A model generated the notes under the pieces. It ran no database searches, was not told the DNA's origin, and worked only from the letters and a program-made list of their open reading frames with translations. Shown one piece after another: positions 21,744 through 30,563 of a DNA stretch of 64,000 nucleotides. The DNA is from Phycisphaerales bacterium. Lineage in GTDB: Bacteria; Planctomycetota; Phycisphaerae; UBA1845; Fen-1342. The position numbers and the translations under genes were made by a program. The DNA lies in contig JADJXS010000001.1 in NCBI GenBank assembly GCA_016710275.1, positions 3,596,001 through 3,660,000 of the forward strand, given 5' to 3'. Positions within the stretch are counted from its first letter, which is position 1. Every line of letters starts with the position of its first letter.

Positions 21744-22850
21744 TCAGGTCCGCCAGGGAAGCCGGGCGTGGAAGTGGCGATAAAGCAGTGCGACGGTCCG
21801 AAAAAGCGCGTATCCGAAGTACAGGCTGATGAACGGCGCGAGGAGGTGCCGGACGACGCCTACAGCAATGTCGCCGGCCGCAGAACCGGTGCTGACACGC
21901 AGCCCGAGGAACGCGGACCAGCCCGCGATGACAATGCACAGCATGCCGCAGGCGACGAGATACCGGGGGCCGATGCGGAACATCGCGTGGAGCAGCATGC
22001 CCGGGCGCAGGCAGAAGATCGTCTCCTCGAGCATGACCGCCATCATTGCGATCGGCCAGAACAGAAAACCGACCACCGTCAGCGAGTAATAGATGATCCA
22101 CTCGGCGTCGGTCGGACTTCGCACAAACCACAGGAATACGGCCCCCGGCAGCGCACAGGCAAACGTGACGGCCAGCAACCGCAGCATCGGGGCGATGATG
22201 TCCTCGTAGACGTTGAAGTCGGAGATGAACCACGGGACTTCATCGTCACCGCGGACGGTGCACTCGAAGACGGTCAGGCTGAACTGCAGCGCGTACAACA
22301 GCACCAGGAATTTCACGAGCAGCCCGACCAGCGGAATCGCCGCCGCCAGCGACGTGAGCAGCGCGATCATCCCCGCCGTCAGCACCAGATTCAGCGCGTT
22401 ATTCCACACCCCGGCGAAGTAGAAGCTCGCCAGGAGATCGGTCCAGAAATCCCGCACGACGCGCTGCGACCCGCCGCCCGTGCCGAACCCCAGCGCCGCC
22501 GAGCGCGGCGTGGTCGAATATCCGCCCAGCGCGGAGCTGAGCGCAACCTCCTCATGCGCATAGTCCACGACATGCGCCAGACCGGGGCGCGAGCCTGCGC
22601 GCGCCGGCCGGATCGGCGCATCGGCTACGACCAGGTCGGCCTCCGGCGGCGGAACCCCGTGATCCTCCTCGGGGGCGACGAACAGCACCTCATCCGGCAG
22701 GACGCCGGCCGCGACATCCGACGCACTCAGCGCCACGGAGCGGCCGCAGCCGGGGCAGGTGATGTGCGCACCGGCGTGGGCGTTGCGGATGCGCAGCCGC
22801 CGGCCGCAGCCGCAGCGTCCGCGAACAACGCCTTGGACGGGCGTGGTCAT
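21744..22850 (-). CDS. Zinc-ribbon polytopic membrane protein of unknown function
   Basis: 368 residues from the ATG at 22850. The N-terminus holds two cysteine pairs, CGCGRRLRI and ITCPGCGRSV, of a zinc-ribbon often seen in planctomycete proteins. After a 100-residue low-complexity linker come about five or six membrane segments (for example LVLTAGMIALLTSLAAAIPL, VGLLVKFLVLLYALQF, LLAVTFACALPGAVFLWFV, IIYYSLTVVGFLFWPIAMMA, LVACGMLCIVIAGWSAFLGL). The repeated FW/FY and DD motifs resemble DUF4013-type membrane proteins, but that is only a guess. It lies 44 bp upstream of nothing obvious on the same strand and is followed, also on the minus strand, by the HD-GYP gene after 198 bp. No enzymatic motif was recognised. 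Confidence 0.7.
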   Translation of the reverse strand: MTTPVQGVVRGRCGCGRRLRIRNAHAGAHITCPGCGRSVALSASDVAAGVLPDEVLFVAPEEDHGVPPPEADLVVADAPIRPARAGSRPGLAHVVDYAHEEVALSSALGGYSTTPRSAALGFGTGGGSQRVVRDFWTDLLASFYFAGVWNNALNLVLTAGMIALLTSLAAAIPLVGLLVKFLVLLYALQFSLTVFECTVRGDDEVPWFISDFNVYEDIIAPMLRLLAVTFACALPGAVFLWFVRSPTDAEWIIYYSLTVVGFLFWPIAMMAVMLEETIFCLRPGMLLHAMFRIGPRYLVACGMLCIVIAGWSAFLGLRVSTGSAAGDIAVGVVRHLLAPFISLYFGYALFRTVALLYRHFHARLPWRT

Positions 22851-22894
22851 GGGCGGGTTTCCGGGATGCCCGGCCCCGGGTCGGTCGGGGGCCG

Positions 22895-23509
22895 CTACGG
22901 GCGGATCAGCAGTTCGATGGACTGCGTCTGGGCGAAAACGTCCAGCTCGTCGATCGTGATGATAAAGGCCTCCCCGCAATCAAAGTCGAGCGTGCGCTCG
23001 TACACGCTGAACAGGTCAAAACCCTGGACGAACTCGCCCGTGAACGGGTCGATGTCGTCCTCGCTCAAGAGCTCGATCTCGTCAAGGCACGGGTATTCCA
23101 GCAGCAGCGTCTCGCCGCTGAAGATGAAAATGCCCTGCAGCTCGCCGTCGGCCAGGTACTTCAGATAGACGTCGAACTCGGTCAGGTTCTCGAACCCGAC
23201 GATCAGTCGATCGGGGACTTCCTCCACGATGATGTCCTGCTGCGCATTGACGATCACCGTGACGTTGTTGTTGATGATGATCGTGTCACCCTGGTTCACG
23301 ATCGGCGCCGGCAGCACGACCGTGCGCGGGTCTTGAACCTGCACCAGCCCGATCGCCGCCGCCAGCCCGGCGAGGTTCAGCACGAAGCCGTCGTCGTCAT
23401 CATCGTCATCGAAATCGAAGTCAATGCGGAAGCCGTCCGGACAACCGCCCATGCTCAGGCCGATGCTCAGCAACAGGCACAGTCCCGGGATCGTGAATCG
23501 TCGCGGCAT
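22895..23509 (-). CDS. Lipoprotein with poly-aspartate tract, unknown function
   Basis: 204 residues from the ATG at 23509, preceded by a strong GAGGGAG ribosome-binding site. The signal ends in a lipobox (GLSMGGC, about residue 24). Immediately after the anchor is FDFDDDDDDDGF, a seven-aspartate run likely to bind calcium or act as a solubility spacer. The mature domain is beta-rich and acidic (VNQGDTIIINNNVTVIVN, LIVGFENLTEFDVYLKYLADG), ending in a hydrophobic IELLIRP. The same strand continues into the zinc-ribbon membrane protein 44 bp downstream, so they may be co-transcribed. No family was recognised. Confidence 0.75.
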   Translation of the reverse strand: MPRRFTIPGLCLLLSIGLSMGGCPDGFRIDFDFDDDDDDDGFVLNLAGLAAAIGLVQVQDPRTVVLPAPIVNQGDTIIINNNVTVIVNAQQDIIVEEVPDRLIVGFENLTEFDVYLKYLADGELQGIFIFSGETLLLEYPCLDEIELLSEDDIDPFTGEFVQGFDLFSVYERTLDFDCGEAFIITIDELDVFAQTQSIELLIRP

Positions 23510-23695
23510 GGGCGCTCCCTCGCGTTGATGCGGCGCCGGGCGGGCCAGAGGATGAGGAGGCCCGCCGCACCGCGGGGGTGCAGTGTACGCGGGCCGGCCG
23601 GTGTGAAAAAGCGGCGGGCAACGACCCCCGGGAACCCGGGTGGCCGCTGCCCGCTCAAACTTCATGATCGGCCCGAAGGCCGCGATTTCAGAAGG

Positions 23696-26600
23696 CTACC
23701 GCCGATAGCGGCGGCGATTCCACCACTTGCCCGAAAGCAGGCCGGCCAGCACCAGCGGCATCGCCGCCATCACGCCGGCGCCGCAGGGCGCGCCGCAGGT
23801 GACGAGCCGCTCGAAGCCGTCCGAGACGCCGTCATTGTCCGCGTCCGGATCGCAGGTGTCGCCGATGCCGTCGTTGTCGATGTCGGACTGCTCCGGGTTG
23901 AAGCGTACGTTGGCATTGCTCGCCGAGTCCGTCAGATCGCCGGGGCAATTGTCCACCGGGAAGGTGCCCAGCGTGATGACGCTTTCGAAGCTTTGCGCCT
24001 CATCGACCTGGTCGATGCGGCCGTTGCCGCGGCGGGTGATGATGCGCTCCGCGGCGTCACCCGTCGGGCGGCGCATCAGCGGCACACTGGCGATGCCCTG
24101 CGCCGCGGCTTCCGGCGTCTGGCCGAAAACGATCGCAACGCGAGCAACCTGGGCATAGCGCGCTGCGTTTCCGGTGCCCGACTCGAACGAGCCGACGCGG
24201 AAGGAGCCGAAGCGCGGCGCCAGCGTCCGGCGGTCCACGCCGCTCAGCCCGGCGAAGGTGCGCTTGGCCGGATCATCGGAGGCCGCGACCTGGTCGGCGG
24301 TGACGCCGAAGTCAGCCAGGTAGTCCTTCTCGATGCTGTCGCCCACAACGCCGCCGATGTCAAAGCCGTCACGCAGGGTGCCGTCGTTGCTGAAGTCGAT
24401 GCCGAAGAGGCCCTCGATCGTCAGCTCATTAAAGCGCGTGAAGTCCGGCACGCCGTCGCCGTTGGCGTCCGGCGCCTCCAGGAAGCCGTCGCCGTCCTGA
24501 TCGAAGTTGAGCAGTCGGGCCTGCAGCTCCACGTCGCCGTCCGAACCGGCCAATGCCACGTTGAAGAGCGAAGGGCGAATCTGCGGCGCCGGGTCGATCG
24601 AATCCGGCAGGCCGTCACCATCGGTGTCGGCGCGGGTCGGATCGGTCCGGAAGCCGGAGAACGGCTTGCCGCTGAACACGCGCAATCCGCGGAAGCGGGC
24701 GAAGCCTTCGCCGCCGATGAGCGGCTCGACGCCCGACTGCCCGGCGCCCTCGACACGGCCGGTGGCATCCGCCGCGATGGCGAAGGTGACAATCTCGTCC
24801 AGGTCGCTGATCCCGTCGCCATCCGTGTCGGGGTTCAGCGGATCGGTGCGGACCAGGCAGCGCCAACGGAACAGCCCGTTGCCGAGGCGACCGTCCAGCT
24901 CGCAGGCGAAGCTCCGGAGCCGTTCATCGGCCGTAAGAGGCTCTTCGAACTGCGACACCGTGTAGCGCGAGACGAAGAACCCGCGAACTTCCTCGGCGTC
25001 GGTCAGCCCGTCGCCGTCGCTATCCACGGCGAGGTTGGTGCCGACCGACTGGCGGCTGACCTCGTTATTGCGCTCGTCGATCTCGCGGATCGCACCGTTC
25101 GAGAACTTGCCGTCGGCGTCCGGTGCGGCGTCGAGCCGCACCATCACGATGAACGTGTCCGAAGCGACCTGCGCGACCGAAGGCCCGAGCACCACCGCGG
25201 TCAGCGAGTGCGCCCCGACGCCCAGCGCGCCGCCCAGCGGCGCTCCGTCCACCTGCGTGCTGACCATGGTCAGCTCGACGAACGTGTCAACCGTCTCGCC
25301 CTGCCCGCGCGTCACCGCGAAGGTGCGGACCTGGAAAGGCGAGTTGAGCGTGTTCTGCGTGACCTCGAAAGCCACCTTGACGCCGAAGGCGGATTCACGC
25401 CCCGCGTCGGCCTGCTCCTGGTCGAAGTTGGTGGCGCTGGTGAACGCCAGCGAAATCGCCCGCAAGTCCACCGGATATACGAAATCGTCGACGCGGGCTT
25501 CGTTGTTGGCCTCGTCGCTCTCCGGAATCTCGCCGGTGGCGTCGATGCGGGCGATCAGCGTCAGCGGACCCGTCGCCGGGGCGCCCAGCGCGGCCAGCGC
25601 AGACCCGAACCTGATCTCAAGCGAGTGGGTGCCCGGCGCCAGCGTGAGCGCGTTGTTGATTCGCTGCAGCGCCACGCGCTTCTCCACACCGCCGTCCAGC
25701 AGCACGATCTCGATGTTGAACGGAGCCACGCTCGCAGGCCCGTCCACCGCGTAAGTCACGCGGCCGACGGCCCGCTCGTTGCGCTTGGCCTCGCTCGGGT
25801 CAATCGCGCCCGCCCCGGCCTCGATCAGCGAGTTGACCGCGAAGCTGACCGCCCGCAGATCCACGCGCACCAGCGCACACACCTCCGTCGGTGCGGCGAA
25901 CTGATCCGGATTGGCCGGATCCGTCTTGAAGAGCCGCACGCACAGCGTGTCGCCGTCGCGCAGGTCCACCGCCGCCGCGGAGAGCGAGCTGCTCAGATTG
26001 TCCGAGAACTGGAACTCGCCCGCATCGCGCACCCCGGGGTCCGTCACGAGCCGCGTGTAAACGGCGCGCACGCTGGCATCGCGAATCAGGCGGAATTCCA
26101 GCCCGAAGGACTTGGCCAGCGACTGCGTGACGCGGTAGTTGACCAGCGCCAGGCGGTCGCCGTTGGGCGCCGTGCCCAACGCGAGGTTGATCAGGCTGAC
26201 GCGCGGCGTGATCGTGAACAACTGGATGTTGTCATCCACATCGGCGTTGATCCCCACCGCCGATTCCGGCACGGCGCTCACCTGGTTCTTGTCCAGGTCG
26301 AGCGTCGCGACGAAATTCTCCGTGCGGATCGGATCCATCAGCGACTTGGCGAACGCCAGGTTCACCGCGTTCGAGCCGGGCAGCACCGCCGCCGCGGCCA
26401 GCGTCTCGGTCGCCAGCACCTGCGAGTCATCCGCGGTGCCCGGCAGGTCATCCAGGCCGGGCGACAGCGGATCGGTGTCACTGCCGACGCGGGCGACAAA
26501 GTTCTCAATTCGGCCCGGCGCGAGGATCTCGTAGGGCATCAGCACGCTGACGCCGGTCGGATCGACCGTGAGCGGCAGCAGGCGGATCTGAACCGCCGCC

Positions 26601-28582
26601 ACCTTTCCGCCCACGGCCTGCACCGCGGCGTCAGCCGTCGAGGGAACCGCGAACAGCCGCTGGCCGTCCGCCACGCGATTGCCGGGAGTGAGCGCATCAA
26701 GCACGCCGCGCAGGTTTTCGATCGGGACGTTGGCGTGTGCTCCGAGCGTCAGCAGGGCTTCGTCGGCGGGGTTGCCGCCGTTGAAAGTCAGCGCGCCGAG
26801 CGTCGCATCCGCGCCGTCCGCCGCGGCATTGCCGTTCGCGTCGCGGACGAGGTTCAGGTTGAAGCTGTTGATGCGGGCCGGCGCGGTCACGTTGTAGGAG
26901 AACAGGGCGCCGGAGCCGTCGTTGTTGTTGAAGTCGAAATTCGTGACGTTGATCGTGACTGCCGCCGCGCCGGACGCCTCCTGGGTGCCCAGCGTGCCCG
27001 GTGGCACCGCCAGTCGCCCGGTCAGCAACTCGCCGTTGCGCACCCGATCGCCGTTCGCCAGTGCATTGAGCGCCGCCGCAAACTCCGGCGATGACAGCGG
27101 CCGGTTGGCGTGCGGCCCCGGCTCGAAGTCGCCCGCACCGTCGTTCAGACCGCTGAGCGTGGCCAGCAGCGCCCCGCCGCGGCGCAACTCCACGCCGAAC
27201 GAATTGATGATCGCCGGTGCGTCAATCTCATAGCTGATCCGAACGTTGCGGCTGGCGCCGTCGTCGCTGACGCTGTCGAAAGCGAAGGCCGTCGCGTTCA
27301 CCGTCACCGTCACCGGCGTCTCAGGACTCGGCTCAGGGGCATAGCCCAGCCCGGCCGGAATCTGCACGCGGAGCGTGTCGCCGTTGCTGACGCGCGAACC
27401 GTCCGGCAGCCCTGACAGCGGCGCCTGAAACGCGGCCGCGTTCAGCAGCACGTCGCGCGCAGCGCCGGGGTCAAAGTTGGTCGCGCCCGGCGCCAGCGGA
27501 ATGCGCTCCGGCGGCGTGGTCACCAGCCCGCCGTTGCGGAACAGATCGAGCGTGAACGAATTCACGCGACCGGGCGAGAACACGCGGTATTGCAGCCGCG
27601 GCGTCGCGCCCGGGATCAGCGCGGTGATGTCCACGCTGACCGCCGCGGCGACGGTGGATTCAACCGGAGGAAACGCCGGGGCGCCGCTGCTGGACAGACC
27701 GGCCCGCACCGCGTCTCCGTTGGCGATCCGCCCGCCGTCGCCCAGTGCATCCAGGAACGACCGCAGCGCCTCGGGCGCCGGCGCGTCGGCAAGGGTGACA
27801 ATGTGCGCGCCCGGTGAAAGCTGCGAAAGCTCGTTGAGTACCTGAGTCGGACCGGGTGCCCCACGCACCGTCCACCCCACGTTGATCGGCGGGATGGCGG
27901 CCGGCGCGGTGATCGTGTAGCGGATGACCGGCGCCGCCCCGTCCGGGCTGAGCGTCAGGGGGTTCACGCCGTCGAAGGCCACCGTCACGACCGCGATTGC
28001 GACATTGCCGGCTTCATTGTTCGTATTGTCGTCATCCGTGATCACCGCCCGCGCCAGCAGCCGGTCGCCGTTGCGAATGCGGTTGTTGGGCGCCAGGGTG
28101 CTCAACGCAGCCGAGAAGCCCGTCAGGTCGACGACCGTCGCGCCAACAGCCGTCGGGGCAGTGAAGTCGCGCGGATCGCCGGGGATCGCCGGCAGCAATT
28201 CCTTGAGCAGTTCATCCACCCCGAGTTCGATCGTGTCGTTGCCGTTCGTGTCGCGGAAAATCTGAATTGTGAAATTGCCGCACCCGGTGCAACTTACGCC
28301 GGCACAAGTGGTTGCAGGCCCCTGGTAAATCCCGCCCAGGTTGGTCGTGCAGAAGTCGGTCGTAACGCCCTGCGTGCACGTTCCGTCCGGCAGGCAGCAC
28401 GCCCCGGTGCCGCCGCCCGGCGCTGAGGTGCACGGATCGGCAATCGTGACCGTCACCCGCGGTGGAGTGAGCTGAAATGCGGAGAGCGCAACGTCACGCG
28501 CAAGCGCAGGGGCGGCGGCAGCGACGACGACGACGCAAACCGCAACCAAACCGCCGATAGAACAGGACCGAAGCGGGCGCAT
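23696..28582 (-). CDS. Giant exported surface protein: repeat domains, CARDB-like domains, thrombospondin-3 repeats, C-terminal anchor
   Basis: 1628 residues. A signal peptide (MRPLRSCSIGGLVAVCVVVV...APALA) is followed by a cysteine module (GACCLPDGTCTQG...CAGVSCTGCG, about 55-95) common in planctomycete exoproteins. Five tandem repeats of about 115 residues each end in a version of RVRNGDTL (near residues 167, 285, 397, 512 and 637). Next come CARDB-like domains (PESDEANNEARVDD, EIDERNNEVS), then thrombospondin-3-type calcium repeats (DSDGDGLTDAEE, DTDGDGISDLDE, DTDGDGLPDSIDPAPQ, DIDNDGIGDTCDPDADNDG). The tail is CGAPCGAGVMAAMPLVLAGL plus WWNRRRYRR, a Cys-Gly/hydrophobic/Arg sorting signal. 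The product is probably a cell-surface adhesin or matrix fibre; its ligand is unknown. A perfect TTGACA lies upstream. Confidence 0.85.
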   Translation of the reverse strand: MRPLRSCSIGGLVAVCVVVVAAAAPALARDVALSAFQLTPPRVTVTIADPCTSAPGGGTGACCLPDGTCTQGVTTDFCTTNLGGIYQGPATTCAGVSCTGCGNFTIQIFRDTNGNDTIELGVDELLKELLPAIPGDPRDFTAPTAVGATVVDLTGFSAALSTLAPNNRIRNGDRLLARAVITDDDNTNNEAGNVAIAVVTVAFDGVNPLTLSPDGAAPVIRYTITAPAAIPPINVGWTVRGAPGPTQVLNELSQLSPGAHIVTLADAPAPEALRSFLDALGDGGRIANGDAVRAGLSSSGAPAFPPVESTVAAAVSVDITALIPGATPRLQYRVFSPGRVNSFTLDLFRNGGLVTTPPERIPLAPGATNFDPGAARDVLLNAAAFQAPLSGLPDGSRVSNGDTLRVQIPAGLGYAPEPSPETPVTVTVNATAFAFDSVSDDGASRNVRISYEIDAPAIINSFGVELRRGGALLATLSGLNDGAGDFEPGPHANRPLSSPEFAAALNALANGDRVRNGELLTGRLAVPPGTLGTQEASGAAAVTINVTNFDFNNNDGSGALFSYNVTAPARINSFNLNLVRDANGNAAADGADATLGALTFNGGNPADEALLTLGAHANVPIENLRGVLDALTPGNRVADGQRLFAVPSTADAAVQAVGGKVAAVQIRLLPLTVDPTGVSVLMPYEILAPGRIENFVARVGSDTDPLSPGLDDLPGTADDSQVLATETLAAAAVLPGSNAVNLAFAKSLMDPIRTENFVATLDLDKNQVSAVPESAVGINADVDDNIQLFTITPRVSLINLALGTAPNGDRLALVNYRVTQSLAKSFGLEFRLIRDASVRAVYTRLVTDPGVRDAGEFQFSDNLSSSLSAAAVDLRDGDTLCVRLFKTDPANPDQFAAPTEVCALVRVDLRAVSFAVNSLIEAGAGAIDPSEAKRNERAVGRVTYAVDGPASVAPFNIEIVLLDGGVEKRVALQRINNALTLAPGTHSLEIRFGSALAALGAPATGPLTLIARIDATGEIPESDEANNEARVDDFVYPVDLRAISLAFTSATNFDQEQADAGRESAFGVKVAFEVTQNTLNSPFQVRTFAVTRGQGETVDTFVELTMVSTQVDGAPLGGALGVGAHSLTAVVLGPSVAQVASDTFIVMVRLDAAPDADGKFSNGAIREIDERNNEVSRQSVGTNLAVDSDGDGLTDAEEVRGFFVSRYTVSQFEEPLTADERLRSFACELDGRLGNGLFRWRCLVRTDPLNPDTDGDGISDLDEIVTFAIAADATGRVEGAGQSGVEPLIGGEGFARFRGLRVFSGKPFSGFRTDPTRADTDGDGLPDSIDPAPQIRPSLFNVALAGSDGDVELQARLLNFDQDGDGFLEAPDANGDGVPDFTRFNELTIEGLFGIDFSNDGTLRDGFDIGGVVGDSIEKDYLADFGVTADQVAASDDPAKRTFAGLSGVDRRTLAPRFGSFRVGSFESGTGNAARYAQVARVAIVFGQTPEAAAQGIASVPLMRRPTGDAAERIITRRGNGRIDQVDEAQSFESVITLGTFPVDNCPGDLTDSASNANVRFNPEQSDIDNDGIGDTCDPDADNDGVSDGFERLVTCGAPCGAGVMAAMPLVLAGLLSGKWWNRRRYRR

Positions 28583-28704
28583 GGCCGACTCCCCGGGTAA
28601 GGGCCGCCGGGCGATGGAGGCAGCGCCTCCGTGGATCGCCGCAGCGCGAAAGGAAAAGCGGGCAGTACGCGCATGAATGCGCGAAAGCGGCGCTTATCCA
28701 CTAG

Positions 28705-28733
28705 ATGTTGGCCCGCGCGCCGACCAGTGTCAA
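28705..28733 (-). promoter_or_regulatory. Candidate promoter for the giant surface protein
   Basis: On the minus strand a perfect TTGACA (28733-28728) is followed after 17 bp by CAACAT (28710-28705). The -10 is weak (3/6, but with the key A and T). Predicted start near 28698, leaving a leader of about 115 bases. The divergent T6SS gene has a TATACT at 28775-28780 without a good -35. Confidence 0.35.
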
Positions 28734-28839
28734 GCTGAATCTCTGCGAGCATAGTCGATTGCTGCGCCGCGGGTTATACTCGCGCAGGCGACGTGCCGCG
28801 GCGAGATTCACGGCCCATCTGATAATTTCGGGGCTGCCT

Positions 28840-29976
28840 TTGAGTGTCGACGGAAACCGGGACGCGGACCTCCGAAAACTGCTGTTCGGGCTGCCCGCCG
28901 GGGAGCGGCTGCCCGCGGTGGTTCGACTGCTGGAGGGAATTGCCGCGGAGGACCGGGCGGCGGCCGGAGCGGCTCAGGCGGCCGAAGAGCTGCGCCGCAA
29001 GCTTTCCGCATTACAGGACGAAGCCGCCCAGCTCAAGCTCCAACTGGCCGAGTCCCAGAGCGAACAATCGCGGCTGGCCATCCGCCTCAAGGGGGAGGAG
29101 GACGCCGCCCGCACCGTTCAGAATTCCCTTCAGCAAACCCGCACGCAGCTGGCCGACGCCCAGAAGCGCGTCGCCGATCGCGACGCCGAGATCGAGGCGC
29201 TCCGCCGCGACGCCGAGTCCGCCCAGCGACGGGTGGATGAGGCCCGCCTCACCGCCGCCCAGAGCGCCGGCGGAGCGGCCGCGCAGGAAGGCCGCGTCGC
29301 CGAGCTGCAGCGCCGCGTGATCGAACTGCAGCAGGCGGCGGCGACGCGTGAGGCGGAATTCGCCGCGCAATTGGCCGAGGCCCGCGGCGCGGCCGGCGCT
29401 GCGCGTGAGGCCGGCGCGGGTTTTGACGCCTCCGGCGTGCCGGTGTGGCTGGCGACGCGCATCCGGGATATGAAAATCAAGCCGGTGCTGGAGACGGAGT
29501 CCGTGGATCAGCCGATCGTCGTGCGCCTCGTCAACCTCTTTGAGCTGATGGCCGACGCGGCGTCGAACGTGAACGAGCTGGTGTGCTACGTGATGCGCCG
29601 GCGGGTCGAGGATCTGCCGCAATTCAAGGAGCAGTGCCAGGCCTATCTGAACCCCAGTGCGCCGCCGCTGGGCGACCTGATCCGCAACGCGATGTCGCCG
29701 AAGGCCGGCGCCGAGCGGATTGTGCAGCAGCGGCTGCGCGTGATGCAGCAGTGGCTGCGCGCCGCGCTGATCGGCACCGATGCCGTGCTGGACGGCGACT
29801 TCGTGTACAAGACGCTTCGCGAATTCCTCACCGACCGCCAGCGCGAGTGGCGCACGGCGACGCTGGCGAAGTTCGCAACCGAGCTGAACGGCCCGGCGCT
29901 GATCGCCCGGGAGCTGGCCCAGCATCGCGGCCGGAAGATCGCCGAGACCTTTGAATCCATGACGAAGGGAGCCTGA
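28840..29976 (+). CDS. Coiled-coil protein heading the type VI secretion locus, family unknown
   Basis: About 378 residues if translation starts at the TTG at 28840 (LSVDGNRDADLRKLLFGL); no in-frame ATG fits better, and the ribosome-binding site is weak (GGGG). Residues about 40-190 form a continuous coiled coil rich in Ala, Glu, Gln and Arg. The C-terminal about 180 residues are a compact, mostly helical domain (VPVWLATRIRDMKIKPVLET, VVRLVNLFELMADAASNVNE, QQWLRAALIGTDAVLDGDFV). There is no signal peptide or membrane segment, so it is cytoplasmic. The stop is 6 bp before the tssJ-like gene, so it is the first gene of the operon. It matches no core Tss protein I know; a scaffold or assembly factor for the membrane complex or TssK is a reasonable guess. 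Confidence 0.75.
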   Translation: MSVDGNRDADLRKLLFGLPAGERLPAVVRLLEGIAAEDRAAAGAAQAAEELRRKLSALQDEAAQLKLQLAESQSEQSRLAIRLKGEEDAARTVQNSLQQTRTQLADAQKRVADRDAEIEALRRDAESAQRRVDEARLTAAQSAGGAAAQEGRVAELQRRVIELQQAAATREAEFAAQLAEARGAAGAAREAGAGFDASGVPVWLATRIRDMKIKPVLETESVDQPIVVRLVNLFELMADAASNVNELVCYVMRRRVEDLPQFKEQCQAYLNPSAPPLGDLIRNAMSPKAGAERIVQQRLRVMQQWLRAALIGTDAVLDGDFVYKTLREFLTDRQREWRTATLAKFATELNGPALIARELAQHRGRKIAETFESMTKGA

Positions 29977-29982
29977 ACCGCC

Positions 29983-30525
29983 ATGAGGAGCCGGAACCTG
30001 CTGGGCGCGGCCGCACTGTTGGCGCTGATCAGCGGCTGCGCGGAGACCGTGAACATCCAGTTCACCCGCGAGGAGCGCATCAACACCATTGACGACAAGT
30101 CCGCCGGACGCCCGCTGGACGTGGCGGTGGTGCTGGTGACGCCCGACGACGTGAAGCGCAATCCGCAGTTGGACCCCCGCAGCGCCGCGATCAACTCGCT
30201 CGAGTGGTTCAGCGCCGCTGAATCCAACCGCGGCACGACGCCGTACAACCTGCCCTTGGCGCAGGTGCGCTACTTCACGGACTCCGAGTCGCTCTATGGA
30301 ACGAAGCTCGGTCCCCCGCTGCCGGGATTCCTCAGCCCCGCCGAGCCGCGGCTGGTGCGCTGGGGCAAGGCCCCCGAAGACTCCGCGATTTTCATCTTCG
30401 CCCGCTACCAGGATGAGCGCAACGCCGTCCGCCCCACGCGCCCCGTGATTCTCGACATCGAGCTGGGCGGTCCCGACCCCTATGTCGTGCACGTCGGCGG
30501 GCGCGACCTGTCGCGCACGAAGTAG
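29983..30525 (+). CDS. tssJ: TssJ-like outer-membrane lipoprotein of type VI secretion
   Basis: 180 residues with a short signal and lipobox (LLALISGC, about residue 19). The mature part begins with AETVNIQFTREERINTIDDK and RPLDVAVVLVTPDDV, in keeping with the transthyretin-like fold of TssJ, whose first strand follows a flexible lipidated tail. The C-terminal part (FIFARYQDERNAVRPTRPVI) also resembles the late TssJ strands. Sequence similarity is low, so the call rests mainly on lipoprotein character, size and its place directly before tssK-tssL-tssM. In known systems TssJ binds the periplasmic end of TssM and anchors the trans-envelope complex in the outer membrane. The start has AAGGGAG 11 bp upstream. 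Confidence 0.65.
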   Translation: MRSRNLLGAAALLALISGCAETVNIQFTREERINTIDDKSAGRPLDVAVVLVTPDDVKRNPQLDPRSAAINSLEWFSAAESNRGTTPYNLPLAQVRYFTDSESLYGTKLGPPLPGFLSPAEPRLVRWGKAPEDSAIFIFARYQDERNAVRPTRPVILDIELGGPDPYVVHVGGRDLSRTK

Positions 30526-30563
30526 CCCGAGCGCCCGCGCGCACCTTTCGGACGGAGCCGCTG

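Noticed and set aside
23333..27094. A 1253-residue open frame on the plus strand
   Set aside because: It is antisense to the giant surface protein, is very rich in Arg, His and Gln, and has no domain; such shadows are common in high-GC DNA.
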